This document shows, piece after piece, positions 43,405 to 54,300 of a stretch of 64,000 nt of DNA; positions within the stretch are counted from its first letter, which is position 1, and each line of letters begins with the position of its first letter. Under the pieces are notes generated by a model. It made no database searches and was not told where the DNA came from. It saw nothing but the letters and a program-made list of their open reading frames with translations. Position numbers and translations under genes: made by a program. Source of the stretch: Diphasiastrum complanatum (lineage: Eukaryota > Streptophyta > Lycopodiopsida > Lycopodiales > Lycopodiaceae); contig CM055105.1 in NCBI GenBank assembly GCA_029204225.1, forward strand, positions 15,181,132-15,245,131, written 5' to 3'.

Positions 43405-44200
43405 TTGGAAGCCTTTCCAAGCAAAGCATATGGAGACACAACAGCTAAGTCCAGAGCTGAAACTCAGCAAGCTACATGACTCTATTGAAACTTCTAGTTA
43501 TTCTTTATATGAAGCGTGTGAGTCAAGTTGCTTTATTGAATTTCGTGATGAGTTATATGTTGGATGACACTAGACGATTTTAGTTTGAGTATATCAACAA
43601 AATAATCAGTCTAGACAGTGGCTTAAGCGAACATGGCCGGTCATTGTGTCAAGTATTATGTGCGCATCAGCATTATATCATCCTTAATCATGCAGTTACA
43701 TACTAGAGAGTCAGAGAGAGAAAACCAAACTGATTATTATTGAAAGTAAGAAGACACTTTGTCTGGATGGTTAGGGAGCTAGCTGCTATGCCAGTGGCGT
43801 TTAATGGGCTTGACTCACATATCAGTTGTATGATACTTATAAGGTAAAATACATTTAAAGCAATCCTTTTGAATTCAAAGAGTGCTAACATGATAATAGT
43901 AGTATGATTTTTGAGGTAAATGAGCGTTACTCATGCTGATAACATTCTCCAATTATATCAAAAAATAAACTGTGTACTGATCATAATGCGTGGACAGGCT
44001 CCAGATAGTGGTCTGGACGTTTACGGGAAAATCAGAGCATATTTTCTGAATGGACATCAAGTTTCCAATCTTTTCAAACTTTTATAAAATCTAAGCATGC
44101 ATAGTGTTGGTTATATACAAATATATTTTAACTTATGACTTGAGATCAAGTATATGGGATACTTATTCACTTCCTACTTCACCAGAAAAAAAACATTCTA
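43405..44200. other. Non-coding, nothing recognised
   Basis: No motif seen; possibly 3' UTR and flank of the orphan exon. Confidence 0.4.
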
Positions 44201-44202
44201 CA

Positions 44203-45290
44203 TTAGATACTAGAAGATTACCTAGATGGTACTATGAAACTATCAAGGATAGTGTCATTTTGGAGTAGAGAGAGTTCAGTACACAGGGGACTAGGAGATC
44301 GGCTAGGCTTGAAAAGCAACATGAAGATCAGGATCAACAGGAGGATCATCATGAGGATGGGGATGTACACTTTGCATATATGGCCACAATATTTGAACCA
44401 AGGATCCATCTACTTTCAGGGGGGCTGAAAAGGAGGATATTTGGAGGAAAGCAATGATTGAGGTGTACGACTCAATCATGAAGAACAAGGCTCGGGGGCT
44501 ATTTGTTTTTCAATCCAAGTATGCTCATGAACTTCTTGAGAAGTTCAATATGACATAGTGCAAGCCTATTTCTATGCCATATGATAGTGGATGTAAGCTT
44601 ACTAAAGCTGAGGAGGATCAGGATGTAGATGAGACGTTATATAGAAGGCTTGTTGGAAGCTTAATCTATCTAACTACTACGAGACCAGATATTGCTTATG
44701 CTGTTAGTATGGTTAGTCAGTTTATGGCTAAGCCTAAGCAGATTCAGTGGAGAGCTTCTAAGAGAGTACTCAAATATATCCAGGGTACATTGAGGTTTGG
44801 TATTCTTTATGGAAGACATGATGATTTACAATTACAGGGATATGTGGATGCTAATTGGGCTGGAGATGCAGAAGACCAAAGATCTACTACAAGTTAAGTT
44901 TTTAGTCTTGGTTCAGGTGCTATTTCTTGGAGTTCAAAGAAGATTGCATTATCATCTATAGAGGCAGAGTACCGAGCAACTACAAGTGCAGCAGGTGAAG
45001 CAATATGGTTATGAAGTAGGATCTTCATATGATACAGGATACACCTACAATACTTCAATGCAACAATTAGAGTTGTATCAAATTGGCGAAAAATCCAGTT
45101 TTTCACGGCAGGACAAAGCATATCGAAGTACAACAACACTTCATCAGAGAGACGATTCAAAGTGGTGAAGTGTTGTCCTACAGAAGAGCAAGTTGCAGAT
45201 ATCTTTACCAAAGGACTTGGCAAAGAAAAGTTTCAGAAGTTTAGAGAACTTCTAAGAGTAATAGATAACAAAGTAAACATTAAGGGGGAG
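44203..45290 (+). pseudogene. Ty1/copia RT edge and RNase H, internally deleted
   Basis: Begins TRRLPRWYYETI, STQGTRRSARLEKQHEDQDQ, FRGAEKEDIWRKAM and YDSIMKNKARG, the integrase-RT boundary of copia. It then jumps to LFVFQSKYAHELLEKFNM, skipping the whole RT palm including YVDD. RNase H follows: KPISMPYDSGCKLT, LYRRLVGSLIYLTTTRPDIA, VSMVSQFMAKP, GYVDANWAGDAED-RSTTS, WSSKKIALSSIEAEYRATTS and CPTEEQVADIFTKGLGKEKF. The deletion and several frameshifts make it inactive. The polypurine tract aagggggag at 45282-45290 precedes the LTR. Confidence 0.88.
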
Positions 45291-45568
45291 TGTTAGGAAT
45301 AAATGTTTATTTGTACCCCTAATGTTGATTTGGCCATGCCTGCGAGCTTTTGCTTGTGCTTTCTGGTCATAGCTTTCTTCTAAAATAGACATAGCTTTTG
45401 CTTTTGCATAAAGCATAGCTTTTACTTATTACAGAGAACATTTTTAGTAATGAGCTTTTTGATTTAGCATTAAGAGAAAGTATTTAAGGAGGGCTGGCAC
45501 CCCACACAAATGAATTCCATGTAATAGAGCTTTGCTCATTTCTCAATAATCAGAATTCTCTTAATCTC
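45291..45568 (+). mobile_element. Ty1/copia 3' LTR
   Basis: Starts TGTTAGGAATAAATG right after the polypurine tract. Ends near aattctcttaatc where chromovirus sequence on the other strand begins. The 5' LTR is not seen. Confidence 0.75.
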
Positions 45569-45569
45569 G

Positions 45570-46300
45570 GGGACTTACTAGGCCGAATATGGCCCATCCT
45601 AAGGAGTTCTTGTAACTGCTTAGAAATTTCATCCTCTTCCTTGATGCTAACCTTGTATGGAAAAAGAGATACAGGTTGGCTTCCAGGAAGCAACTCTATC
45701 TAATGGTCAACACTCCTTTGGGGAGGTAGGCCATCAGGGAGTTTCTCAGGAAAAACATCGCTATACTCTTGCCTAAGTTTGTTAAATATTATTCCTTCAG
45801 GTGAGTTAACACTAAAGGGATTATTTACAGGCACATTTAAAGGCAAATGCGATAAATCAATATTTAGACTCTGGATTGCATGGTCATCCACATAAATTTC
45901 ATCTTTCAAAAAACAAAGATAAACTTTATTACCAGAATCTTTCAAATATTCAACAACTTCTAAAGCAGAAACCAAAGGATCAACAGGTCTATTTACATCG
46001 CCTTTTAGCTGAACCAACGAGCCTTATGCAAAAAGGAAATACTATGTGTAAAATAATCCTTTCTTAAAGACTCGTTTTTAGAATAAAACCATTCTTGTCC
46101 TAAAATTATGTCTACGCTATCCAAATTCTTAATATGAAAATCTAGCGGTTCAACATAATCTTGAATCTGAAGCGACAACTGAGGAACAAGCTGATTCCAA
46201 GCTTGTCGATCTTCCCCCGACGCCATTTTCACCACATACAAGTGATTACTTGGCGTGGTAGCCGCCTTGAGCTTCTGCACTAGTTTAGCATTTACCCTCG
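45570..46300 (-). pseudogene. Chromovirus protease and RT start
   Basis: The minus strand reads VNAKLVQKLKAATTPSNHLY, VVKMASGEDRQAW, DFHIKNLDSVDIILGQEWFY (the retropepsin second half, DIILGxxWL), SISFLHKARWF, then FSVNSPEGIIFNKLRQEYSD, VFPEKLPDGLPPQRSVDH, a stop, IELLPGSQPVSLFPYK and LLRMGHIRPSKSP. This is the pol beginning of a Ty3 chromovirus. The protease active-site DTGA part is missing. It breaks off at the copia LTR. Confidence 0.85.
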
Positions 46301-46314
46301 ACCCTCGCCTACCT

Positions 46315-46590
46315 ACATCCTAAGGCTTAGATACTCGTCCTGACCTGACCACCAGTGGAAGAGCTCTTCATTCCCCAGGAGAGAATGAATACCAAGCTCA
46401 TGGAGATCCACCTCTTTATACATAGTCCAGGTGGGTCATCTCCGTCCATAGGAGTCACGCATGACCAACGACACGCAGGGGTTGTGCGCACTGATGCGGG
46501 TCCATAACAACGAGTCATCGCGCGCCAATAAGACATTGGCACGTGGCACCCAAAAGTCCTATAGCTCCAGATCAGCATTCGTTGCAAAAA
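46315..46590 (-). mobile_element. Chromovirus LTR fragment
   Basis: Reverse complement is closely similar to 51800-52065 (gctataggacttttgggtgc ... gtcaggtcaggacgagtatc). It abuts the protease region directly, so the gag gene and primer-binding site are deleted. Confidence 0.85.
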
Positions 46591-46599
46591 CGTGATTAT

Positions 46600-47790
46600 C
46601 TAACATGACAATCAAGAACTTGATAACTGGAAATTTATTAATTGCCATCATATTCTATATTATGTAAATTCTTGGTTTTGGTCTTTAGATACCATCGAGA
46701 ATCACATGTTACTTATATATAGTTTGTTTTCTTATTTTTCAAACTTACATATGGATCATTCCACACGGACCATCATTGGTCTATTCTCAAAACATTTGAT
46801 GCTAAATACTTGACTGACTATGATTAGTTCAGTGCCTCGTTTTTGGTCTTCTCTTACCTATGCTACACAATGAATTTGCTTGAATTAACTGCAATAATTT
46901 TGTAGGCTGTTACATATACGAGTGGCAATTTATATGATCATAATCTTTTGGCCTTTCCTTGCACAGGTTATACTATGTCGATTTCAGACTATTTTTTGCT
47001 TTTTGTTGTCTTTTTTGTATTTGCAATATTCCAAAGTTACGCCAAATTTTTCATTCTCATAGTCCACAAAGCATATGATTCGATAAAAATACATGTGGTT
47101 TGCAACTTTATACATGATACTTTGGCTAATTCCAAATTTAGTATTACATTTTGAAAGTAGACATTGAGTTTCAAAATCGTTGTTACACTCATATTCTATG
47201 GTTGGTTTGTTTTCTTAGAATTCAACTAGTTAGAGATAGAATCTGCTTTCTACAAGAGATATGGAATTTTGGATACTTAACATAGTGTACTCGTGGAGAA
47301 TCACATGTTACTTATATACATATGGGTTGTTTTCTTATTTTTCAAACTTACATATGGTCGATCTTTCCACTAAGATCATCATTGGTCTATTCTCAAAACA
47401 TTTGATGCTAAATGCTTGATTGACTATAATTAGCTTCTCTCAGCTTCAATTTAAGCAAAGCCACGTTTGGCTAGACTCTAATTGGTTAGAAAAGCTATTG
47501 CAACAATAATGCTTAATGTTAATAGCTAGAAGCATATACACTCTAAACTGACATGGTATTAAACGAAGAAGATTTAATGTATCAATTAGCTTTGCTTCAT
47601 GGATTTACAATGATCTTCACATTTATAGATCTGCATATTTATCAACTCAAACATCTATGACATCATTGTGTGCAGGAAAAATTCATCTTTGACATCATCA
47701 TTTCTTTTGTTAATTGTCAATAAAATGCTTCAAATCCTGAACAAAAGAGCATACCAGGGTAAAAACAACTTTGTGCATGACAAATTACTA
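46600..47790. repeat. Non-coding with ~140-bp direct repeats
   Basis: 46694-46830 and 47297-47437 are similar (gagaatcacatgttacttat ... ttgatgctaaat-cttga), about 603 bp apart. No coding content. Confidence 0.75.
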
Positions 47791-47796
47791 TGATTT

Positions 47797-49330
47797 CTAA
47801 TTGGAGACGAAGAGACAAGAAAATGAGAGCAAATCAATGGTAAAAGCAAGGATGTGCGGCGACTTCTCTTTGTCCTCTCGTCGCTTTTTGATCAGATATG
47901 AGGTCACGAGTTCCATATACATCACCCTCGGTACATTCTGGTCACGGGGATGTGGCAGAAAGACCGGGTGTGCACCTTCTATCTGTCTTTGTGTTATCCA
48001 AGTGGTAAACTTCTGCTCCCACGATCCGCATAGCATAGCCGCCATGTAATAAATTTTTGCGATTGTCGGGCACTCCCAATGACGTGAAGCGCTGGTTTGT
48101 ATCGAATGCAATGGGAGGCAAACAGTTGTCCCAATTGATCTTGATTCCCGCCAGGTACGCTAGGTCCATGGCGTAATCCACTGCTCTTTGGACTGTGGGA
48201 TCAGGGGAGTGGTGATACTGCTTTCCGAAAGACTGCAGCGCCCTGATGAAATCCACGTCTGTTCCTCATCCGTGTGGTGAGGGTATCCTGGGCCAGTTGG
48301 GAGTTAAAACCGAAACCTCAGATCCAAAGTCTGCCCACTTGCCCCTTCTGGCATTGGTACGTACCAAGGATTTACTCTTAAAGCTCGGGGGCTCGCCACA
48401 GAGCTTGTTATTGCTTGTGGGTTCTTTTCGAATACTCGCAGGCGCAATGCTGGTTGCGCGTTGAGGGCTGGTATTGACTGAATTTCTTTGCCCTTGATTT
48501 CTGGAGTTGTGAATTTTAACGACCACCCGGCACGAGAAGATTCATGGGGATGAACCGCTAGAAATTCTTCTATCTCCTTTTCAACAGTCTTTGGCTTTGC
48601 AAATGCTCCGGAAGCAGGCCTGGTAGATGCTGTACTTGATTGCCCGGAATCCGTTGTGTCTGGCCCTTGATCAGAGGTATCTTGAGTTGATGGTCCTGCC
48701 GCTTGGCTCTGATCAATGCTGCTAGGAGGAGGTGGTGGTGGTGGAATTACCACTGTTGGCACTGGTCTCTGTCTCCTGCTTGCTGTTGGTATGCCTTAAG
48801 GGCATCCTTTGCTCTTTGAAGCTCTCTAACGGCCAACACCTTGTAACCATCAAATTGGGTCTGAAAACCACCCAAGGTTGTTCGATACCTGATTACCCTT
48901 TTTTGATGTGCTGATAATGTGTGGACTCTTAGGGAATCAGGATCTAGGATGGGAGTAGCGAGAATCTCATCACGTTCAGCAGTCAGACTTGCCACTAGAT
49001 TGCTGAGATGCTCCTTCTCGATATCTGCCATATTCAATTGTGCCTGGTACTTCTCTGACTGCAGCTGAAACTTGACCATCGACGTCCTGTAATATTTATT
49101 GTAGTTGTTGTACATAGGTACGCCATGTCATTTTCGTGGCCAGGGTTTGTTTCACTTGTTCTTGCGCAGCCTGTTCATGCTGCTTTGCCACTTCCAGCTC
49201 ATTTTTGAGCTTCTGGATCTCTTGTGACTGCAAGGTTCCCCCTGTACCCAATTTATATAATCTATCTCCGAGGGCTTGCTTTTCTTGGATCAGCTGGTTC
49301 AGGAGATTGCCCTTGGACATCTGTAGAATC
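47797..49330 (-). pseudogene. Unidentified extra ORF of Ty3/gypsy family, copy D (coiled coil and C-terminal domain)
   Basis: Reading leftward: coiled coil (about 49330-48760) with [40 protein letters not shown] and LNMADIEKEHLSNLVASLTA, aligning with copy A's VIQTMLDEKKDMDKRI and LDMATFDREHLQGELDA. Then a linker with PPPPPPP and Ser/Thr/Gln repeats (48760-48450). The C-terminal domain has WYVPMPEG, WADFGSEVSVLTPNWPRI, DVDFIRALQSFGKQYHHSPD, RAVDYAMDLAYLAGIKINWD and, after a frameshift, AKIYYMAAMLCGSWEQKF and YMELVTSYLIKKRREDK. The last block matches copy C. The frame is open for long stretches, so this is one of the better preserved copies. Function unknown. Confidence 0.75.
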
Positions 49331-49500
49331 CACTTTGCACCATGTAATCGATCAACCAGCAATGGGTATCGATTTTTTATTGTTACTTTATTTAATTTCT
49401 TAAAATCTACACACAGACGAGTTCCTCCGTCTTCTTTATCAACTAAGATTACAGGCACCCCCCATGGGGACTTACTCAGCGAAGGTTACTTCCTAGTAGA
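49331..49500 (-). pseudogene. Chromovirus RT fragment fused in frame to copy D
   Basis: Reads [40 protein letters not shown] and [11 protein letters not shown], the start of a chromovirus RT. The frame then runs without a stop into the coiled coil of copy D, giving a 120-residue chimeric ORF at 49458-49096. Confidence 0.88.
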
Positions 49501-49690
49501 AATACTGAATTGACAATGTGCGAGAGTTCACAGTTCTAGAACCTTCCGAACCCTCACCGAGCAGTATAGAGTTCAAACTAACCCTCGCCGACCTGAAAAA
49601 TGGAATCAGAGCAGTCGATTTACCTTAGGCGAAGGTTGAAACTCTGAGAAAAAGCATTGCCCTTGATGAACGTTCTTAAGGGGGTGAAGA
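49500..49690 (+). repeat. Fragment of gypsy ccctcgca-phrase spacer
   Basis: Contains gtgcgagagttca, gaaccctcaccgag, aaccctcgccgacc and tggaatcagagcagt, as in 33020-33125. It is in plus orientation between two chromovirus fragments. Confidence 0.75.
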
Positions 49691-49699
49691 AAAAATGTA

Positions 49700-51720
49700 G
49701 CCACAGAAAAGTCCATTGATAACATGGACTGATGAAATGAATGAGAGTTTTGAGACTCTCAAGCTCTGTGTTTCTACGGCTCCAATTTTACACATTGTTG
49801 ATCCTAACCGACCTTTTGTGGTGGATACGGATGCTAGCGACTTTACTGTAGGAGCGGTCCTTTATCAGGATGGTAGACCAGTTGCTTTTGAAATCAAGAA
49901 GCTGGATCCTGCTCAGACTAGGTATTCTACCTATGAGAAGGAGCTTTTTGCAGTCATTCATGCGTTAAAAATCTGGAGGCATTATCTTTATGGTGCCAGA
50001 TTTACGGTAATGACTGATCACCAATCCCTTAAATATACTTGTGATGCCAAGGACCTTTGTGGCCATAAGGCTAGATGGCCGGAACTCATTCAGGAGTTTG
50101 TGTTCGACATTAAGTATCGTAAAGGTACGTCGAACTGTGTTTGCCCATGCCTTGAGTCGGATTGGAGAGATCAATCAGTTATGCTTTGCTGAGATCCAAT
50201 CTGATTTGTATCTTTCACTACGGGATCTTTGTCGAACTGATAGGTTTTTTGGTCGCATCTGGCTAGATGTCCTGACAGGAAATTCTAGATCTAGTGATGA
50301 CCTTGGGATGCAGGATCCCAAGCAATCCCGAAATGATAAGATACTTGAAGACTATTCCATAAGGAATGGCCTGCTTTTTCGGAAGGGAAAGGTTTGTGTG
50401 TCGGATAGGGAGGACTTGCAGGCCCAAATTCTGCAGCAGTGTCATGACAACCTTTGTGCTGGTCACCCAAGCATACAGAGGACACTTGACCTTGTTAGGC
50501 AGAATTTCTTCTGGCCTAAGATGAAAGGTCATGTGGAGGCATACGTTCAAAGTTGTGAACAATGCCAGCAAAACAAAGCAGAAAGACTCAAAGTCGCGGG
50601 TTTTCTACATCCCTTGGAAATTCCCAGTAAGAAATGGGAAAGTATTTCAATGGATTTTGTGGTTGGACTCCCTAAAACCCGGAGTGATCACGATGCCATT
50701 TGGGTGGTAGTTGACAGGCTAACCAAGATGGCTTTCATACCAACTAAATTAACTGTCAAGGCATTTGAACTAGCCCAGCTTTTCGTTGAAAAGTTGTTCA
50801 GATTGTATGGTTTGCCGAATGATATTGTTAGTGATCGTGACTCCAAGTTCACTGGCAAGTTCTGGCAAGCAGTTTTTGAAAAACTTGAAACAACCCTTAG
50901 TCTTAGTTCTTCGGATCACCCAGAATCTGATGGGCAGACAGAACGTGTCAACCAAATGTTGGAGGATATGCTTAGAGCATATGTTTCTCACCGACAGTCT
51001 GATTGGGAAAAGTATCTCCCTTTGGTTGAGTTTGCGCACAATAGTGCCAAGCATTCTGCCACCGAACAGTCCTTTTATGCTGATGTATGGCTTTCAGCCG
51101 CGTTCTCCAGTTTCGGTTGGACTCAAAGGTCTCAAAGTGCAAGCTGCAGTAGATTTCCTGCAAGATATGCAAGAAATGCTGCTAGTGGCCAAGGAAAGCT
51201 TGAAAACCACTCAAGATAGAGCTCAGTTTTATGCTAACCGCGGTTGCTCACCTCGGGATATCGAGGTCGAAACCTGGGTGTATCTTAAATCCCTAAGGAT
51301 TCGAAGGTACTTCGGACAGGAAAATGCCATAAGCTATCTCCTCGATATTGCAGACCTTATAAGGTTGTAAAGAAAATCAACCCGGTCGCTTATCAGCTAG
51401 ATCTTCCGATTGGGGTTGGGGTTCATCCTGTTTTCCATGTAAGTCGTTTAAAGGAACGACTTAATAGGAAGGATTCCCTAATTCTGGAAGGTGAACTAGT
51501 TGAGTTAGAGGACCAAGACGGTTCTCTAACTATCTGTCTACCTTTGTTCCAAACGTACCTAAAAAAGTCTTGTGACGTTCGTCGTCACCAATTGAGAAAC
51601 CGTTTGGTTTCGGAATTTCTCGTGCGTTGGAAAGGCAAGTCAGATGATGAGGACACCTAGGAGAGAGAGGACTATTTAAGACTGAACTTCCTTGGTTTGC
51701 TTCCTTTAGGAGGAGACCCT
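49700..51720 (+). pseudogene. Chromovirus RNase H, integrase and chromodomain-type tail
   Basis: RNase H: TWTDEMNESFETLKLCVS, FVVDTDASDFTVGAVLYQDG, STYEKELFAVIHALKIWRHY and MTDHQSLKY. Integrase: H2C2 finger (HDNLCAGHPSIQRTL ... CEQCQQNKAERL), core ISMDFVVGLPKTRSDHDAIW, DIVSDRDSKFTGKFWQ and SDGQTERVNQMLEDMLRAY with all three catalytic residues. The tail reads VAYQLDLPIGVGVHPVFHVS, RLKERL, FLVRWKGKSDDEDT, a TAG for Trp, EREDYLRLNF. Frameshifts lie near 50130, 51090 and 51320. The RT domain is missing to the left. A polypurine tract (aaagggggaggga, 51722-51734) and LTR follow. Confidence 0.92.
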
Positions 51721-51735
51721 TAAAGGGGGAGGGAA

Positions 51736-52228
51736 TGTTATGTACCCATAAGGGCACGCAACAGGAAACTTGAGGTGACGGTCTTAGTTATGGGACGGAA
51801 CGCTGATATGGAGCTATAGGACTTTTGGGTGCCACGTGTCAATGTCTTATTGGCACGCGGTGACTTGTTGTTATGGACCCACGTCAATGTGCACAACTGT
51901 CGCGTGTTGTTGGTCATGCGTGACTCCTATGGACGGAGATGACCCACCTGGACTATGTATATAGAGGTGGATCTCCATGAGCTTGGTATTCATTCTCTCC
52001 TGGAGAATGAAGAGCTCTTCCACTGATGGTCAGGTCAGGACGAGTATCTAGGTCTCAGGATGGTATGGGACACCATGGCTTACATGAGACCCGAGCTTGC
52101 TTGATGGTGGTCTGTAGCTCCAGTGCACGGGGGTGAGGTGGCGGTACCTCTATGGTTGGGTGGTAACGTAGCGTTCGTCACCTGTTTGTGCTTTAGCAAT
52201 GACCGGCACGACGATGGGGATTCTAACA
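51736..52228 (+). mobile_element. Chromovirus 3' LTR
   Basis: 493 bp, bounded by TGTTA at the start and TAACA at the end, preceded by a polypurine tract. Contains tggactatgtatatagaggt as a TATA-type element near 51950. The inside of the LTR is also present in reverse at 46315-46590. The end at 52228 interrupts an extra-ORF copy on the opposite strand. Confidence 0.88.
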
Positions 52229-52552
52229 GTGTGCTTCCTCCGACCATCTTAAACTGATCCAGGTAGATTTTTTTCTAAAAAACGTGATATGGAGGCCCAC
52301 AGTTGTGAACAAAGGCTCGGCGAGCTGAAGCCATTCCGCCACTTTTTGCGTGCTAGGGAGTGCAAGCGGATCGTATTCAATAGGGAGGGCCTTTTGAATA
52401 ATCAATCGGGGTGAGGGAGCTTCATCAGAATCAGAAGAATCATGGGGATTTTTCCAATCTTGGCGAGGGTTAACTCTTGCTGGAATCCAGAACTCTCGCA
52501 AAGGTACCAAAATTAATAATTTTCTGATACTTTCAATATGTCCTCTAGTCAA
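52229..52552 (-). pseudogene. Unidentified extra ORF, N-terminal part (copy E, perhaps 5' half of D)
   Basis: The minus-strand frame contains HDSSDSDEAPSPRLII, then STQKVAEWLQLAEPLFTTVG, equivalent to the PWLQTAGPLLEAMG and QWYTQAGQVFKKLQ segments of copies C and B. It is cut exactly at the chromovirus LTR end. The upstream part of the frame translates spacer phrases, so the real start is probably near 52440. The order on the minus strand (integrase, spacer, this segment) matches the plus-strand element. Confidence 0.65.
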
Positions 52553-52785
52553 TTTTAATGTTCTGATTCCATCTGGATGGTCAAGTAACTCTCGCAGAGG
52601 TTCTTATAGCTAAAACATGATCTTTGGAACCAACTGAGGAGTCAACGAGAGTTACTTTACTGATTTGACTGTCCAACTGATCAGTTAAGTGGTTTACCCC
52701 TTTTCCTTAGAAATTTGATCTGTATGAACTATTCTGAGAATAGAATCAAGCACTTTGCTTCAAAATAATCTCTTTCCAATAGTCT
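52553..52785 (-). repeat. Pol-to-extra-ORF spacer
   Basis: Carries aactctcgca-type phrases (near 52490, 52590 and 52640), the counterpart of 33020-33250. Confidence 0.6.
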
Positions 52786-52789
52786 AGTT

Positions 52790-53900
52790 CAAAAAAGTAA
52801 AAAATAAGTAGTAAAAATAAGAAAAAATACAAGTAAATAAAAAGATAATGCTGCTGAATCATGGACCTTCCTGTGGCGGCCAATACTTCCATAATCGACT
52901 GCCGTTAACAGGAGTGGTTCCATCCAAATATTCCAAAACAACTGCTCCAAAAGATAGGATTTAGTGATGCGATAAGGCCCGTCACCTGTAAACTTCAATT
53001 TTCCTTTGTGGGCCTTAGTCTTATACATCAATACTAAATCTCCTGTATTGAAATCCTTTGATCGAAGACCTCGATCATGCCAAGCTTTCCTTCTTGTCTT
53101 TCAGCTGCTAATGCATGTACCACCACTAATCGGGTTTTGCACAACTTATGCAGAGCCTCATGACGTAATTGTAAAGATTTAGCATCATCCAAATGCTTAG
53201 TAGTGGCTATGCGTAAAGATGGTATAAGAAACTCTATTGGCATTACAACATCTTGTCCATACACCAAATGGAATGGAGTTTGATTGGTACTTTCTTTATA
53301 CGTAGTTCTGAATGTCCATAATGCGGCATGTAACTTATGTTCCCAATCTGATTTACTCGCCTCAATTGTCTTAGTAATGATATTACATAAAATGTTGTTG
53401 GAGGACTCAACTTGACCATTCCCTCGTGGATAATGAGTACTGAAACGATGAATAACGAAGAATTCTCCAATAAGATCCTGATCGTTTCATTGATTAAATG
53501 GGTTCCCCGATCACTTACTAATTCAACAGGACAACCAAACCATACAATAATATTTTCATATAAGAACTTGGCTGTTGAATGGGCATCAACATCTCGCACT
53601 GCTTTCGCTTCAACCCATTTAGTAAGATAATCTGTTGCTACAATTATATATCTGGCTTGTGAACCACGTGTAGCTGGATGAATTGGACCAATATAATCCA
53701 ATCCCCATTTTCCAAAAGGTACTTGCTCTATTACCGGATGTAAAGGTAGAAATTCAGCTTTCGTAGGCCTTCGAGATCGTTGACAAACATTACAATCTCT
53801 TATATATTTAGCTACATCTTTGTGTATAGTAGGTCACTAACAGCTTGATTACATAATCTTTCTAATAGTAATTTCAGCTGCAAAGTGCCCACCAACCATT
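52790..53900 (-). pseudogene. Ty3/gypsy integrase (minus-strand element)
   Basis: Reads HDGMVGGHFAAEITIRK and DCNVCQRSRRPTKA (zinc finger cysteines kept, unlike the plus-strand relative). Then WGLDYIGPIHPATRGSQARY, FGCPVELVSDRGTHLINETI, a frameshift through the region of the catalytic Glu, MVYGQDVVMPIEFLIPSLRI and FTGDGPYRI, ending in a shifted frame with the GSRLWKYWPPQEG tail. The core is close to 31918-32760. Frameshifts near 53440 and 53260 and stops make it inactive. Confidence 0.9.
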
Positions 53901-53989
53901 CCATCATGGGTTAACATAACAATGTTGTGTACTTCATGAGACAAAATACATCTTCTTAAGATGTTGTCTATTCCGCGTCGATGTAATTG

Positions 53990-54300
53990 TCATGCAATCA
54001 ACTGATATGACCATTCTGGTACTGCATCAACATAGAATAATGCTGCGTCTGGAAGACCATCATCTTCTTCAGACTTTTCTGGTATTTGATTCTTGACACA
54101 TGATCTGCTAGAAAATTTTGTTTCCCTTTTTGAACGACCGCTCGAAAATCAAACTCCAACAATAATAATAACCAATGTGAAATTCGGCCTGTGTTGCAAG
54201 TTTTGTTCACCAAGCATAATAGTGGTTGATGATCTGTTTAGAATGCAAAGTGAGTTGCCAACAGATAATGACAAAATTGGGAAATCTTTCTAGTATTCGC
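53990..54300 (-). pseudogene. Ty3/gypsy RNase H, C-terminal half (minus-strand element)
   Basis: Reads LFMLVNKTCNTGRISHWLLL, LLEFDFRAVVQKGKQNFLAD and HVSRIKYQ, equivalent to 31310-31440. The first half is at 54290-54380 (FYVHTDASKYAIGTILTQPG). Some 20-30 residues between the halves are deleted or shifted. Confidence 0.85.
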
